Assembly: GCF_031432215.1 (NCBI RefSeq)
Contig: NZ_JAVKGN010000001.1
Span: 1,479,421 to 1,543,420 of the forward strand
Origin: Halodesulfurarchaeum sp. HSR-GB
Lineage (GTDB): Archaea > Halobacteriota > Halobacteria > Halobacteriales > Halobacteriaceae
Direction of reading: 5' to 3'
Length of the DNA: 64,000 bases
The position numbers and the translations under genes are program-made. Each line of letters starts with the position of its first letter. Within the stretch, counting starts at the first letter, position 1. Positions 18,055 to 26,112 of this stretch are shown piece by piece. The notes under the pieces were generated by a model. It made no database searches, had not been told where the DNA came from, and worked only from the letters and a program-made list of their open reading frames with translations.

Positions 18055-18573
18055 ATGGCTTTTGAGGAGCTACTCGAGGACCCTGTCATCCAGAAGTACC
18101 TCAACGAGTTGGTAGGGCCCAAGGGCATGCCCGTTGCCGCGGCCCCGCCGGACGGTGAGGTAACCGACGAGGAGCTTGCGGAGCGACTGGGACTCGAACT
18201 CAACGACGTTCGACGCGCCCTCTTTATCCTCTATGAGAACGATCTGGCGTCGTACCGACGCGTCCGGGACGAGGATTCCGGCTGGCTCACCTACCTCTGG
18301 ACCTTCGAATACGAACACATCCCGGGCAACCTCCACGAGGAGATGGAGCGGCTCCTCGAGGCGCTCGAGGAACGCCGTGAATACGAGCTGAACAACGAGT
18401 TTTACCTCTGTCCGGAGTGCTCGATCCGTTTTGAGTTCGGCGAGGCGATGGATCTGGGCTTTTCGTGTCCGGAGTGTGGATCGCAGCTCGAAGCGATGGG
18501 TAACGACGAGTTGATCGGGGCCGTCGACGAGCGCATCGGCGAACTGAGAAACGAACTCGGGCTGGCGACATAA
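18055..18573 (+). CDS. tfe: transcription factor E (TFE alpha)
   Basis: A 172-residue protein with an N-terminal winged helix (GEVTDEELAERLGLELNDVR, RALFILYENDLASYRR) and a C-terminal zinc ribbon (CPECSIRFEF...CPECGSQLE). TFE stimulates promoter opening by the archaeal RNA polymerase together with TBP and TFB. A CTTACC box about 32 bp before the ATG supports a leaderless transcript. Its stop shares a base with the next start (TAATG), so DUF2110 is translationally coupled to it. Confidence 0.96.
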   Translation: MAFEELLEDPVIQKYLNELVGPKGMPVAAAPPDGEVTDEELAERLGLELNDVRRALFILYENDLASYRRVRDEDSGWLTYLWTFEYEHIPGNLHEEMERLLEALEERREYELNNEFYLCPECSIRFEFGEAMDLGFSCPECGSQLEAMGNDELIGAVDERIGELRNELGLAT

Positions 18574-19241
18574 TGGTCGTCCTCGCATCCAAGGTGTATG
18601 TCCACGGCGGGGCCCGGGAACGGGCGCTTGACTCACTCGAATCGCTCGTCGGCAACGCTATCGGCGACCTCGACGTGGAGTTCGAGGTCGGACTCAGACA
18701 CGATGACTTTCCGACGGTGACCGTCGAGGGTCCCGACGCCGTCGTCGCCAGGAACCTTTTGCGGGAGGAGTGGGGCGAAATCGTGCCCGACCCCGAACCG
18801 GGCACCGTCGCGACGGGAACTCTCGAATCGTGGGACGAAGACGGCTTTACGCTTGATGCCGGTGACACGGTACGGATTCCGGCCACGGAGATCGACCTCG
18901 GCGGCGGCTCACCGTCACAGATCCGCAAGCGGTTCGGGCTGGTTCAACATCTTCCGATTCGCTATGAGGCGGGTGACACACCTCGAATCGCCGACGTGGA
19001 GCGTGATCGGCTGTACGACTGGCAGCGTGCAGAGACCGGGCGGGTCAACGTCAACAGCGCGACCCGGGCCGAAGTCCGTGCCACGGTGAACCGGGCCGGG
19101 CACGCCGGGGACATCATCACGGTCGAACGACTCGGCCTGCTCGAACAGAGCATCGTCTGCAAGTCGGGGACGGACCCGCCAGGCCTGCTCGCAAGCATCG
19201 GGTCGTACCTCGATTCGGAACTCCTCGCCGTCGTTCCATGA
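18573..19241 (+). CDS. DUF2110 family protein
   Basis: A 222-residue soluble protein, first base shared with the tfe stop. Family features include the N-terminal LASKVYVHGGARERALDSLE, the LPIRYEAG segment and a C-terminal domain around VNSATRAEVRATVNRAGHAG. DUF2110 proteins are archaeal and commonly coded beside tfe, so a link to transcription is likely but not shown. Its last four bases overlap the start of the following lipoprotein gene (ATGA). Confidence 0.85.
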   Translation: MVVLASKVYVHGGARERALDSLESLVGNAIGDLDVEFEVGLRHDDFPTVTVEGPDAVVARNLLREEWGEIVPDPEPGTVATGTLESWDEDGFTLDAGDTVRIPATEIDLGGGSPSQIRKRFGLVQHLPIRYEAGDTPRIADVERDRLYDWQRAETGRVNVNSATRAEVRATVNRAGHAGDIITVERLGLLEQSIVCKSGTDPPGLLASIGSYLDSELLAVVP

Positions 19242-19945
19242 GACGTCTCCTCGCCGCGCTCGCACTGGTCGTTCTGGTCGGTCTGGCGGGCTGTACCGGC
19301 GGGGTCGTCGATCAAAACGCGCTCGAAGAACCGGCGACCTACGACTGGGACAGTTCTGCGGAGGTGTCAGTCAACGTTACCGGTGGGAGCTATCAGTCGG
19401 TGACCGCCCTCGGGAACCAGTCGAACGTGAGTCTCTTCGGGCCCGGTGAGTTCGGCGGCGAATCCGCAATTCCCGTGTCCGCAGTTCAGTACCAGTACCC
19501 GAACGGGACGGTAGTGAACGCCTCCGCGGTCGAGGTGGCCGAACGGGACGACCGTACCGTCCTCGAAGCGCCTCGAAGCGGCGGGAAAATCGCCTACAGA
19601 GCGACAGTACAGTCCAATCGCCTCTTCCTTCCGGTGACCGTGAACGGCAGTTACGCCGTCACGCTGCCCGAAGGGACGGACGTGAGCTTGCCAGTCATCG
19701 GCCGGGCGACGCCGGGTGATTACGAGGCCGACCGAACTGGTGAGCGGGTAACTCTCACCTGGTCGAACCCGGAGACCCAGGTCATTACTGTCGAGTATTA
19801 TCAGGAGCGGAACCTCTACATCTTCGCCGGCCTGGTTGGCCTGCTTGGACTGGTCGCTGCCGCTGGCATGCTGTACTTCCGAACGCAGTTGCGGCAACTC
19901 GCGCGTCGCACCGGCGAGATCGGACCGGAAGACGGCCTAGAGTGA
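19238..19945 (+). CDS. membrane-anchored lipoprotein with C-terminal TM (DUF5803-like)
   Basis: A 235-residue protein with a bacterial-type lipobox at the N-terminus (LVVLVGLAGCTGG, Cys about residue 20). A beta-rich extracellular part with N-x-T sites follows, then a single C-terminal membrane span (YIFAGLVGLLGLVAAAGMLY) and a basic cytoplasmic tail. Function unknown. The overlap with DUF2110 and the shared strand place it in the tfe operon. Confidence 0.8.
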   Translation: MRRLLAALALVVLVGLAGCTGGVVDQNALEEPATYDWDSSAEVSVNVTGGSYQSVTALGNQSNVSLFGPGEFGGESAIPVSAVQYQYPNGTVVNASAVEVAERDDRTVLEAPRSGGKIAYRATVQSNRLFLPVTVNGSYAVTLPEGTDVSLPVIGRATPGDYEADRTGERVTLTWSNPETQVITVEYYQERNLYIFAGLVGLLGLVAAAGMLYFRTQLRQLARRTGEIGPEDGLE

Positions 19946-19951
19946 CCGAGT

Positions 19952-20656
19952 ATGACAGCGGAGACCGTTTCCGAATCGAAGACCGTCGCCCTGTTGACCG
20001 TCGGCGACGAGCTATTGGCGGGTGAGACGGAGAACACGAACGCGTCCTGGCTCGCACGGCGACTGCAGGATCGTGGTGCGAGCCTCCGACGGATCGTCGT
20101 CGTCCCCGACGAACTGACGGCGATCGCAGAAACGCTCTGCTCGCTTGTGGCCGAGCACGACGCGGTGATCGTCACTGGTGGGTTGGGACCGACCCACGAC
20201 GACGTGACGATGGAAGCCGTTGCACAGGCCTTCGACAGTGAGATGGAACCACATTCGGACGCGATCGAGTGGTTCGAGCATGAAACCGAGTATGCTATCC
20301 CGGACCTGGTCGAGGGCACGACCCATCTGCCGGCCGGCGCCGAGTTCCTTCCGAACCCGGAGGGAGTGGCCCCCGGTGCGAAAATCGAGTCTGTGTACGT
20401 GCTGCCCGGTGTCCCGCGCGAAATGAAGGCGATGTTCGAACTGATCGCGCCGACGTTCGACGGACCGACGGCCACGACGAAAGTACTCACGTCCGAGAAG
20501 CCCGAAAGCCAACTGGTCGATGTCCTCGCCGAGACGACCCGACGGTTCGACGTGCAGGTCGGGAGCTATCCCGACGAGATGGTCACGATCCGGATTCAGG
20601 GGACCAACACGAAAGCGGTGGAGTCGGCGGCCGCGTGGCTCGATTCGCAGCTGTAA
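19952..20656 (+). CDS. CinA N-terminal/MoaB-like molybdopterin-binding-fold protein
   Basis: A 234-residue protein with the MoCF_biosynth/CinA-N fold. It has LLTVGDELLAGETENTNASW at the N-terminus and the VIVTGGLGPTHDDVTMEAVA motif, with the GGxGPTxDD signature. In CinA this domain with its linker hydrolyses ADP-ribose; in MoaB/MogA the fold adenylates molybdopterin. The CinA C-terminal deamidase domain is absent, as usual for archaeal short forms. It is 6 bp after the lipoprotein gene. Confidence 0.88.
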   Translation: MTAETVSESKTVALLTVGDELLAGETENTNASWLARRLQDRGASLRRIVVVPDELTAIAETLCSLVAEHDAVIVTGGLGPTHDDVTMEAVAQAFDSEMEPHSDAIEWFEHETEYAIPDLVEGTTHLPAGAEFLPNPEGVAPGAKIESVYVLPGVPREMKAMFELIAPTFDGPTATTKVLTSEKPESQLVDVLAETTRRFDVQVGSYPDEMVTIRIQGTNTKAVESAAAWLDSQL

Positions 20657-20717
20657 CACAGTCTTGCAGGCTGCTGGGATCGGCGAGATTTTGAGGGTGC
20701 CTCCCCGACTAGTGGCC

Positions 20718-21785
20718 ATGCGAACGATCGGTTTCGTCGTGAATCCAATCGCCGGAATGGGTGGTCGCGTCGGTCTCAAAGGAACCGACGGCAACGTCGA
20801 AGAAGCCCGGGAACGTGGGGCTGAACAGCGTGCGCCGGAACGTGGTGAGGTCGTGCTGAAGGCCCTCGCGGAGCAGGCCGATTCGGTGTCAGTGCTGACG
20901 TGGGGGGCCGAAATGGGGGCCGAAGAGGCCGCCCGGGTCGGTGTCGACGTCGAAGTCCTGGGAGAGCCTGCGGGCGAGGAGACGTCCCGGGCCGATACGA
21001 TCGCGGCTGTCGAGGCCTTTCTCGACCGGGACGTAGATCTCGTTCTCTTCGTCGGTGGTGACGGCACTGCCGTGGACGTGTACGAAACCATCGCGGAGAC
21101 GGACGGGGAGACACCGATGCTTGGCGCACCCGCTGGCGTCAAGGTGTACTCCTCGGTCTTTGCCGTCTCGCCGGAAGCGGCGGGGAAAATCGCGGCCTCG
21201 TTCGACCGAACCGAGACCCGCGAGGTCAACGACATCGACGAGGACGCGTACCGTGAGGGCGAGGTCCGGGCCGAACTCAGGGGATTGGCGACGGTGCCGG
21301 TCGCCGAGCAACTCCAGTCCTCGAAGCAGATCCTGGGTGGCGACGTCCAGGGACTCGCTACTGGGATCGCCGAGGAGGCCGACCCCGAAACGACCTACGT
21401 CCTGGGCCCTGGTGGGACCCTGGACGTCGTCAAATCTGCGTTCGGGATCGATGGAACCCCCCTGGGGGTCGATGTAATCCGGGATGGCGAACTCCTGGTC
21501 GCCGACGCTTCGGAGGACCAGATCCTGGATGCGCTTGGAGCGAAAAACGAGATCGTGGTTTCGCCGATCGGGGGGCAAGGGTTCATCTTCGGCCGTGGGA
21601 ACGATCAGATCTCCCCGGCAGTCATCCGACAAGCCGACGTGACCGTCGTCGCGTCCGGTGAGAAAATGCAGTCGACGGACGTGTTGCGAGTCGACACCGG
21701 TGACACAGACCTGGACGAGTCCCTGCGGGGCTGGATACGCGTCCGGGTCGGTCGCGTCGAGGAACGGATGGTAAAGGTCGTCTAG
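20718..21785 (+). CDS. ATP-NAD kinase-like protein (COG3199 type)
   Basis: The ATG at 20718 gives MRTIGFVVNPIAGMGGRVGL, the canonical N-terminus of this family; the longer frame overlaps the CinA-like gene. The nucleotide-binding motif LVLFVGGDGTAVDVYETI and the second motif GAPAGVKVYSSVFAVSPEAA are present, as is GPGGTLDVVKSAFGIDGTPLG. The 355-residue length fits COG3199 proteins, related to NAD kinases but with a longer C-terminal domain. The precise phosphoryl acceptor is uncertain. Confidence 0.87.
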   Translation: MRTIGFVVNPIAGMGGRVGLKGTDGNVEEARERGAEQRAPERGEVVLKALAEQADSVSVLTWGAEMGAEEAARVGVDVEVLGEPAGEETSRADTIAAVEAFLDRDVDLVLFVGGDGTAVDVYETIAETDGETPMLGAPAGVKVYSSVFAVSPEAAGKIAASFDRTETREVNDIDEDAYREGEVRAELRGLATVPVAEQLQSSKQILGGDVQGLATGIAEEADPETTYVLGPGGTLDVVKSAFGIDGTPLGVDVIRDGELLVADASEDQILDALGAKNEIVVSPIGGQGFIFGRGNDQISPAVIRQADVTVVASGEKMQSTDVLRVDTGDTDLDESLRGWIRVRVGRVEERMVKVV

Positions 21786-21820
21786 GCGGATCAGCACCTG
21801 TTCCCGAACTATGGGTCAAG

Positions 21821-21848
21821 TATAAGGTCGCCAGCAAATGTATAAGGT
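21821..21848 (+). promoter_or_regulatory. tandem TATAAGGT boxes before the PhoU-like gene
   Basis: The octamer TATAAGGT occurs at 21821-21828 and 21841-21848, exactly 20 bp apart. The first copy is 30 bp before the ATG at 21851, the right distance for the TATA box of a leaderless transcript. The second copy lies across the predicted transcription start and could be an operator or a leftover duplication. Confidence 0.6.
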
Positions 21849-21850
21849 GT

Positions 21851-22879
21851 ATGGATACCAGGAAGGTCCAGCGACTCGGTCCCTCCACGCTCGCGATGAC
21901 GCTCCCGGCGAAGTGGGCCCGGGAGAACGGGGTCGAGAAGGGCGATGAAGTCACGGTGCGGACGAGTGCCGAAGGAACACTCTCTGTCACCCCTGAATCG
22001 GCTCGGGGCGAGGAGACCGAGGCGACGATCACGGTCGGTGATTTCGACGCCGACGCCGTCGAACGAGCGATCATCGGCCAGTACGTCCTCGGTCGACGGG
22101 TCATCCACGTGACGGCCGAAGACACCCTCGAAGGCCCGCACATCAACGCAGTCTACGACGCGGAATCCCAGCTCATGGGACTGGGTGTAATCGAGGAGAC
22201 ACCCGAGCGAATCACCATTCGGTGTTCGGTCGACCCGGAAGACTTCGACCTCGCGAATCTGTTGACACGACTGGAGAACACCGGTCGAACCATGCGCAAC
22301 GAGGCGATGAAGGCGCTGGCCAGGAACAACCACGAACTCGCCGAGCGGGCGCTGAACCGGGAGCGCCAGGCGAACAAGATCTTCGTCCTCCTCCTGCGAC
22401 TGATCTTTACTGCCTACCGAAATCCCTCGCTGGCCCGCACGATGGGGCTCTCGGATGGCTTCCCTCTCATCGCCTACCGCTCGGTGGCGAAGAACCTGGA
22501 ACTCATCGCCGACAACGCGGAGAACATGGCCGAGATCGTGTTGGACGCCGACGACGACCGGCTGGGGCTGGACGATCCGACGGTCCGACGCATTCGGGAT
22601 CACACCGAACGGGTGGACGAACTCACGGAGATGGCCGTGGAGGCGATCGTTTCCCGGGACTTCGAGACCGCCAGGGAGGCCCAGGCCAAGTTTATGGAGC
22701 TCTCGGAACGCGAACTGGGTATCATGCGGGACCTCCCCGAACTGTCGAAAAAGCGCCTGTTGCAGATCCGCGAGGTGCTCGTGGCGCTGCAGCAGACGGC
22801 TGAACACGCCGTCAGAATCGTCGAAATCGCCTCGAACCTGGCGCTCAACGAGCCTTCCGAGTTCACGACCATCTCCTGA
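21851..22879 (+). CDS. AbrB-PhoU fusion regulator of phosphate uptake
   Basis: A 342-residue protein. Residues 1-45 form a SpoVT/AbrB swapped-hairpin DNA-binding domain (MDTRKVQRLGPSTLAMTLPA, KWARENGVEKGDEV). Two PhoU-type three-helix bundles follow, with NEAMKALARNNHELAERALN and ISRDFETAREAQAKFMELSE-like acidic helices. Archaeal proteins of this architecture are thought to control phosphate transport. No pst transport genes are adjacent, so the target is elsewhere. Confidence 0.9.
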   Translation: MDTRKVQRLGPSTLAMTLPAKWARENGVEKGDEVTVRTSAEGTLSVTPESARGEETEATITVGDFDADAVERAIIGQYVLGRRVIHVTAEDTLEGPHINAVYDAESQLMGLGVIEETPERITIRCSVDPEDFDLANLLTRLENTGRTMRNEAMKALARNNHELAERALNRERQANKIFVLLLRLIFTAYRNPSLARTMGLSDGFPLIAYRSVAKNLELIADNAENMAEIVLDADDDRLGLDDPTVRRIRDHTERVDELTEMAVEAIVSRDFETAREAQAKFMELSERELGIMRDLPELSKKRLLQIREVLVALQQTAEHAVRIVEIASNLALNEPSEFTTIS

Positions 22880-22936
22880 CCCGTTCCGTCGACGGTTCTG
22901 AAAGGGTTTTACGCACTGAACGGGTACTCACAATCG

Positions 22937-23161
22937 ATGAGCGACTTCACGGAGGACGAAAAGCGGATCTTGTCCTACCTCCGGGAGAAGGCCAGCCGGG
23001 GGCAGGAGTACTTCCGGGCCCGGAGCATAGCCGATTCACTGGGCCTCTCCTCGAAACAGGTCGGCGTTCGCCTGGCCCGACTGGGGGAGAAAGCCGAGGA
23101 CGTACGGATCGAGAAGTGGGGTCGATCGCGGTCGACGACCTGGCGAGTCGAACGCGCTTGA
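22937..23161 (+). CDS. small winged-helix protein (DUF7123-like)
   Basis: A 74-residue protein that is almost entirely one winged helix: DEKRILSYLREKASRGQEYF, RARSIADSLGLSSKQVGVRL and a basic wing (KWGRSRSTTWRVER). Similar one-domain proteins occur widely in haloarchaea. Its DNA target is unknown. It lies 57 bp after the PhoU-like gene. Confidence 0.8.
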   Translation: MSDFTEDEKRILSYLREKASRGQEYFRARSIADSLGLSSKQVGVRLARLGEKAEDVRIEKWGRSRSTTWRVERA

Positions 23162-23207
23162 TCCCCGGAAGGGGGACGTTTTTGGGACCCGGCGTACAAG
23201 GACCCGT

Positions 23208-23627
23208 ATGACCGCTCGGGTCGAACGGGAGTTTACCGTTTCCGCGTCGCCGGACGCCGTCTGGGAGTTCATCTCCGATCCCGGGAACCGGGCCCGGGCC
23301 ATCAGCGTCGTCGATCGATTCGAGACCAGCGGTGAGACGACAACCTGGTTCATCGAACTGCCGATCCCGATGGTTCGAAAGACCTTCCGCGTGCGGACCC
23401 GGACCGTGGAGCTCACCCCGCCCGAGTACGTCCGCTTCGAGGGCAACTCCTCGGTGTTCGACGTGCTGGGTGAACACCGGATCGTGCCTGGCGAGGATGA
23501 AACGACCATCGTCAACACGTTCACGGTGGACGGCCACGCGCCCGGTGTCGAGGCCTTTTTCAAGCGTAACCTGGATGGGGAGATCCGCAATCTGGAGTCC
23601 GCACTGAAATCACATCTCGAGGAATGA
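23208..23627 (+). CDS. SRPBCC/CoxG-like hydrophobic-ligand-binding protein
   Basis: A 139-residue START-like fold protein. The N-terminal strand VEREFTVSASPDAVWEFISD and the long C-terminal helix (FFKRNLDGEIRNLESALKSH) are the hallmark ends of SRPBCC domains. Members bind lipids or polyketides or act as carbon monoxide dehydrogenase subunit G; no specific ligand can be inferred. It overlaps the nitrilase-family gene by 4 bp (ATGA), so the two are co-translated. Confidence 0.85.
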   Translation: MTARVEREFTVSASPDAVWEFISDPGNRARAISVVDRFETSGETTTWFIELPIPMVRKTFRVRTRTVELTPPEYVRFEGNSSVFDVLGEHRIVPGEDETTIVNTFTVDGHAPGVEAFFKRNLDGEIRNLESALKSHLEE

Positions 23628-24427
23628 AATTCGCCGCGCTCCAGATCGAAGTCGAGGGCGGTGACCCCGCAGGGAATCTCGAACGAGCGGAGCGAGCCAT
23701 CGAAACCGCCGTCGACCGTGGCGCCGACTTGCTCTCGTTGCCGGAGCTCTGGAACGTGGGCTACTTCGCCACCGAGGCGTACGAACGCTTCGCGGAGCCA
23801 CTTTCCGGGCCGACGCTCGACCGGATTGGGACGCTTGCCGACCGACACGACGTGGCAATCGTGGCTGGGAGCATCATCGAAGATTTGGAACAGACCGCTG
23901 GACAGACTCCGGCCGAAACTGGACTCGCCAATACCACGGTCCTGTTCGACGAGTCGGGCGAGCGACAGGCCACCTACCGCAAACACCACCTCTTCGGGTA
24001 CGAATCGAAGGAAGCGGCACTTTTGACTCCCGGCGATTCCCTCGGCATCGCCGAGATTGGAGGGTTGACCGTCGGACTCACCACCTGCTATGATCTCCGA
24101 TTCCCGGAACTCTACCGGAGACTCCTGGACGCCGGGGTAACGTTCGTCGTCGTTCCCAGTGCGTGGCCGTATCCTCGTGTCGAACACTGGATGACATTGA
24201 CCCGTGCGCGTGCCGTAGAGAATTTGACCTATCTCGCTGGAGTGAACGGTGTGGGGGCGGCTGGCGGTCAGGAGTTGATCGGTCGCTCGCGTGTCATTGG
24301 CCCGTGGGGCACGATTCGTGGGAGTGCCGGGACCGAACCGGACATACTCCTCGTCGACCTGGACCCAAAACGCGTTCAAACGGTCCGGAACCGGTTTCCA
24401 GCCCTCGAAGATCGGCGGGATATGTGA
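23624..24427 (+). CDS. carbon-nitrogen hydrolase (nitrilase superfamily, omega-amidase-like)
   Basis: A 267-residue protein with the full Glu-Lys-Cys triad context: LLSLPELWNVGY (Glu), YRKHHLFGYE (Lys) and GLTTCYDLRFPELYR (Cys). Length and motifs fit the omega-amidase/Nit2 branch, which removes toxic alpha-ketoglutaramate, though other amide substrates are possible. It is translationally coupled to the SRPBCC gene. Confidence 0.92.
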   Translation: MKFAALQIEVEGGDPAGNLERAERAIETAVDRGADLLSLPELWNVGYFATEAYERFAEPLSGPTLDRIGTLADRHDVAIVAGSIIEDLEQTAGQTPAETGLANTTVLFDESGERQATYRKHHLFGYESKEAALLTPGDSLGIAEIGGLTVGLTTCYDLRFPELYRRLLDAGVTFVVVPSAWPYPRVEHWMTLTRARAVENLTYLAGVNGVGAAGGQELIGRSRVIGPWGTIRGSAGTEPDILLVDLDPKRVQTVRNRFPALEDRRDM

Positions 24428-24443
24428 AAGCGGCTCGAACAGG

Positions 24444-24450
24444 TTTATAA
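24444..24450 (+). promoter_or_regulatory. TATA box (TTTATAA) not followed by a protein gene on its strand
   Basis: A strong haloarchaeal-type TATA box just after the nitrilase stop. No credible plus-strand ORF follows; instead a strong stem-loop begins about 25 bp downstream, at the expected transcription start. Confidence 0.5.
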
Positions 24451-24472
24451 CGACGGAGGTCCCAGTGTCCAC

Positions 24473-24570
24473 TGCCGGTCACCGACGCTTTTCTCGTCGA
24501 CGACCGGTATGCCCGCCACAGCCCGTCCTCCCCCCTCCCCGGGCCACAACGGGCTTCCCCTCCGCCTTCG
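24473..24570 (+). ncRNA. candidate structured small RNA
   Basis: The gap between the nitrilase gene and the convergent kinase gene holds a compound hairpin: CCGGTC at 24475-24480 pairs with GACCGG at 24502-24507, and CGACG at 24483-24487 pairs with CGTCG at 24495-24499, with a symmetric AC/AC internal loop. A second pairing, AGCCCG (24520-24525) with CGGGCT (about 24549-24554), follows. The predicted TATA box at 24444 puts the 5' end at the base of the first stem. I do not recognise it as any known RNA (no C/D boxes, no ACA motif). The 3' end is a guess; it could run antisense into the kinase gene. Confidence 0.35.
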
Positions 24571-24573
24571 GCT

Positions 24574-25383
24574 TCAGGATGGTCGATCCGAGGCGATCGT
24601 ATTGATCTCGCCTTTCACAGCCGCCGCGTCGAAGTCGTGATCCGGGCGAATGTTGACGAAGTCGAGGAAGTCCACGGCTTGGAGCACGACTTCGATTCCG
24701 TACTCGGTTACGGCTCCATCGACCGCGTCGGCAGCTCCGACGAGGGGTTCCAGTGTCCCGAGTGCACACGCCAGATCGTAGGCCCGTGCCTGGGGGATCC
24801 CTCGTTTCCGGACGGCTGTCGCGTCGATGAAGTACACCTCGTCATCGAGAACGAGGACGTTCTCCGCCCGAAGATCGCCGTGTGTCAACTCGTTGTGATG
24901 CATGGCCGAGAGGGCCGCAAAGAGATCCGGAAGGACTTCTCGCACCCGGGCAGGTGAGAGCTCATCCAGCGTTTGGAACCCATCCAGATAGTCCAGAACG
25001 ACGACCCCCACATCTCCGACTTCGAAGGCTTCGATTGGGGCCGGCGCGTTGACACCCGCCGCCCGCATCTGTCTCGTCGCGTCGAGTTCGTGACGCGCCA
25101 TCGCACCCGGGTCCTCGAAGTGCTCGAAAAAGCCCTCGCTCCCGCTCGAAAACGCGCCGATGTTCCGCGCGCCGGTGAAAACAGCGTGCACGAACGCGTT
25201 CCGGGGTGTGATGATCTTGACGAACCACTGCCGGTCGACCACACAGGGGATCGACAGCCAGTTTTCGGCCTCGAGGAATTCGATCCTGACGTATTCCCGA
25301 TCGTAGCGACTGGCGAGTTCCTGGCCGACCGCTTCCAGGGTATCCCAGCCGACAGTTCCTCGAACCAATTCGCGAACGCTCAC
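24574..25383 (-). CDS. RIO1/Bud32-like atypical serine/threonine kinase
   Basis: The frame is open to 25599, but that start would overlap ribL, and the N-terminal 70 residues there look untranslated. A GTG at 25383 (VSVRELVRGTVGW) gives 269 residues and is preferred. Kinase features are the ATP-binding Lys (RQWFVKIITPR), the catalytic loop THGDLRAENVLV (HGDxxxxN) and the metal Asp in VYFIDATAV, as in RIO-type kinases. A substrate is not evident. It lies 46 bp downstream of ribL and may share its transcript. Confidence 0.82.
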   Translation of the reverse strand: MSVRELVRGTVGWDTLEAVGQELASRYDREYVRIEFLEAENWLSIPCVVDRQWFVKIITPRNAFVHAVFTGARNIGAFSSGSEGFFEHFEDPGAMARHELDATRQMRAAGVNAPAPIEAFEVGDVGVVVLDYLDGFQTLDELSPARVREVLPDLFAALSAMHHNELTHGDLRAENVLVLDDEVYFIDATAVRKRGIPQARAYDLACALGTLEPLVGAADAVDGAVTEYGIEVVLQAVDFLDFVNIRPDHDFDAAAVKGEINTIASDRPS

Positions 25384-25429
25384 GGACGAACTGACGAGGT
25401 GGGTTCCTAAAACGGTTTCCTGGAGCGGA

Positions 25430-25864
25430 CTACTCGGACCCCCGCTGTTCGAGGATCCGTTCGATGATGGCCCCCGTCGAGAGGATTTCCTCGTCGTATC
25501 GCGGTTCACGACCCGTGACACGGTCGACCCGGCAGTCGATTCCCCGTTCGGCGAGTGCCTCGCGAATCCCGTCGGCGTCGTGGTGTTGATCGAACCCAAG
25601 CGCGATCACGTCGGGGTCAATCTCCTCGATCGGGGCAAAGATGTCGGTCTCGTGGCCGACGTGGGCGACGTCGACCGTTTCGAGGGCTGCGATCACGTCC
25701 CGCCGCTGCCGGTTCGACAACACCGGCGGTTCCTTGTGAGTGACGTTCTGTCGGCGGGCGACGATGACGTGAAGCTCATCGCCCATGGCCTTTGCTTCCT
25801 GAAGATAGTGGAGATGACCGGGATGGACGATATCGAACGTTCCCTGAGCGACGACTCGTGTCAT
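25430..25864 (-). CDS. ribL: FAD synthase, archaeal RibL type
   Basis: A 144-residue cytidylyltransferase-fold protein with [20 protein letters not shown] (HxGH nucleotide motif) and [20 protein letters not shown], followed by [11 protein letters not shown]. This matches archaeal RibL, which adenylylates FMN to FAD and has no fused riboflavin kinase. A glycerol-3-phosphate-type cytidylyltransferase is the main alternative. It is first in a probable two-gene unit with the RIO-like kinase. Confidence 0.88.
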   Translation of the reverse strand: MTRVVAQGTFDIVHPGHLHYLQEAKAMGDELHVIVARRQNVTHKEPPVLSNRQRRDVIAALETVDVAHVGHETDIFAPIEEIDPDVIALGFDQHHDADGIREALAERGIDCRVDRVTGREPRYDEEILSTGAIIERILEQRGSE

Positions 25865-26112
25865 GCTATGGCAATTTCCCCCTCATTGATAATCACGGCG
25901 TGGTCCGGCTGCTCGGCCGCCCCAGTCGTGATTTCGATACCGGAGCGGTATCGGACATGACGCGGTCTTGTAGGCGGGCCTTGCTAAGCGTACCGATTGA
26001 AGCGTGGAACCTCGAGCCCGATGTCCTTCCAGTCGGAGCCGCCAAACTGTCTCGGGGCCAGGATATCATGACATAGTATTAAGAAATAGCTGCGCCAAGA
26101 TTGAGTCGTGGT

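Noticed and set aside
23036-24472. 478-codon minus-strand frame
   Set aside because: It lies opposite four well-supported plus-strand genes including the nitrilase with an intact catalytic triad; no domain is visible.
25865-26112. Hidden gene in the 248-bp gap between ribL and mscS
   Set aside because: Short frames there lack a start with a promoter and have no coding bias in one frame.
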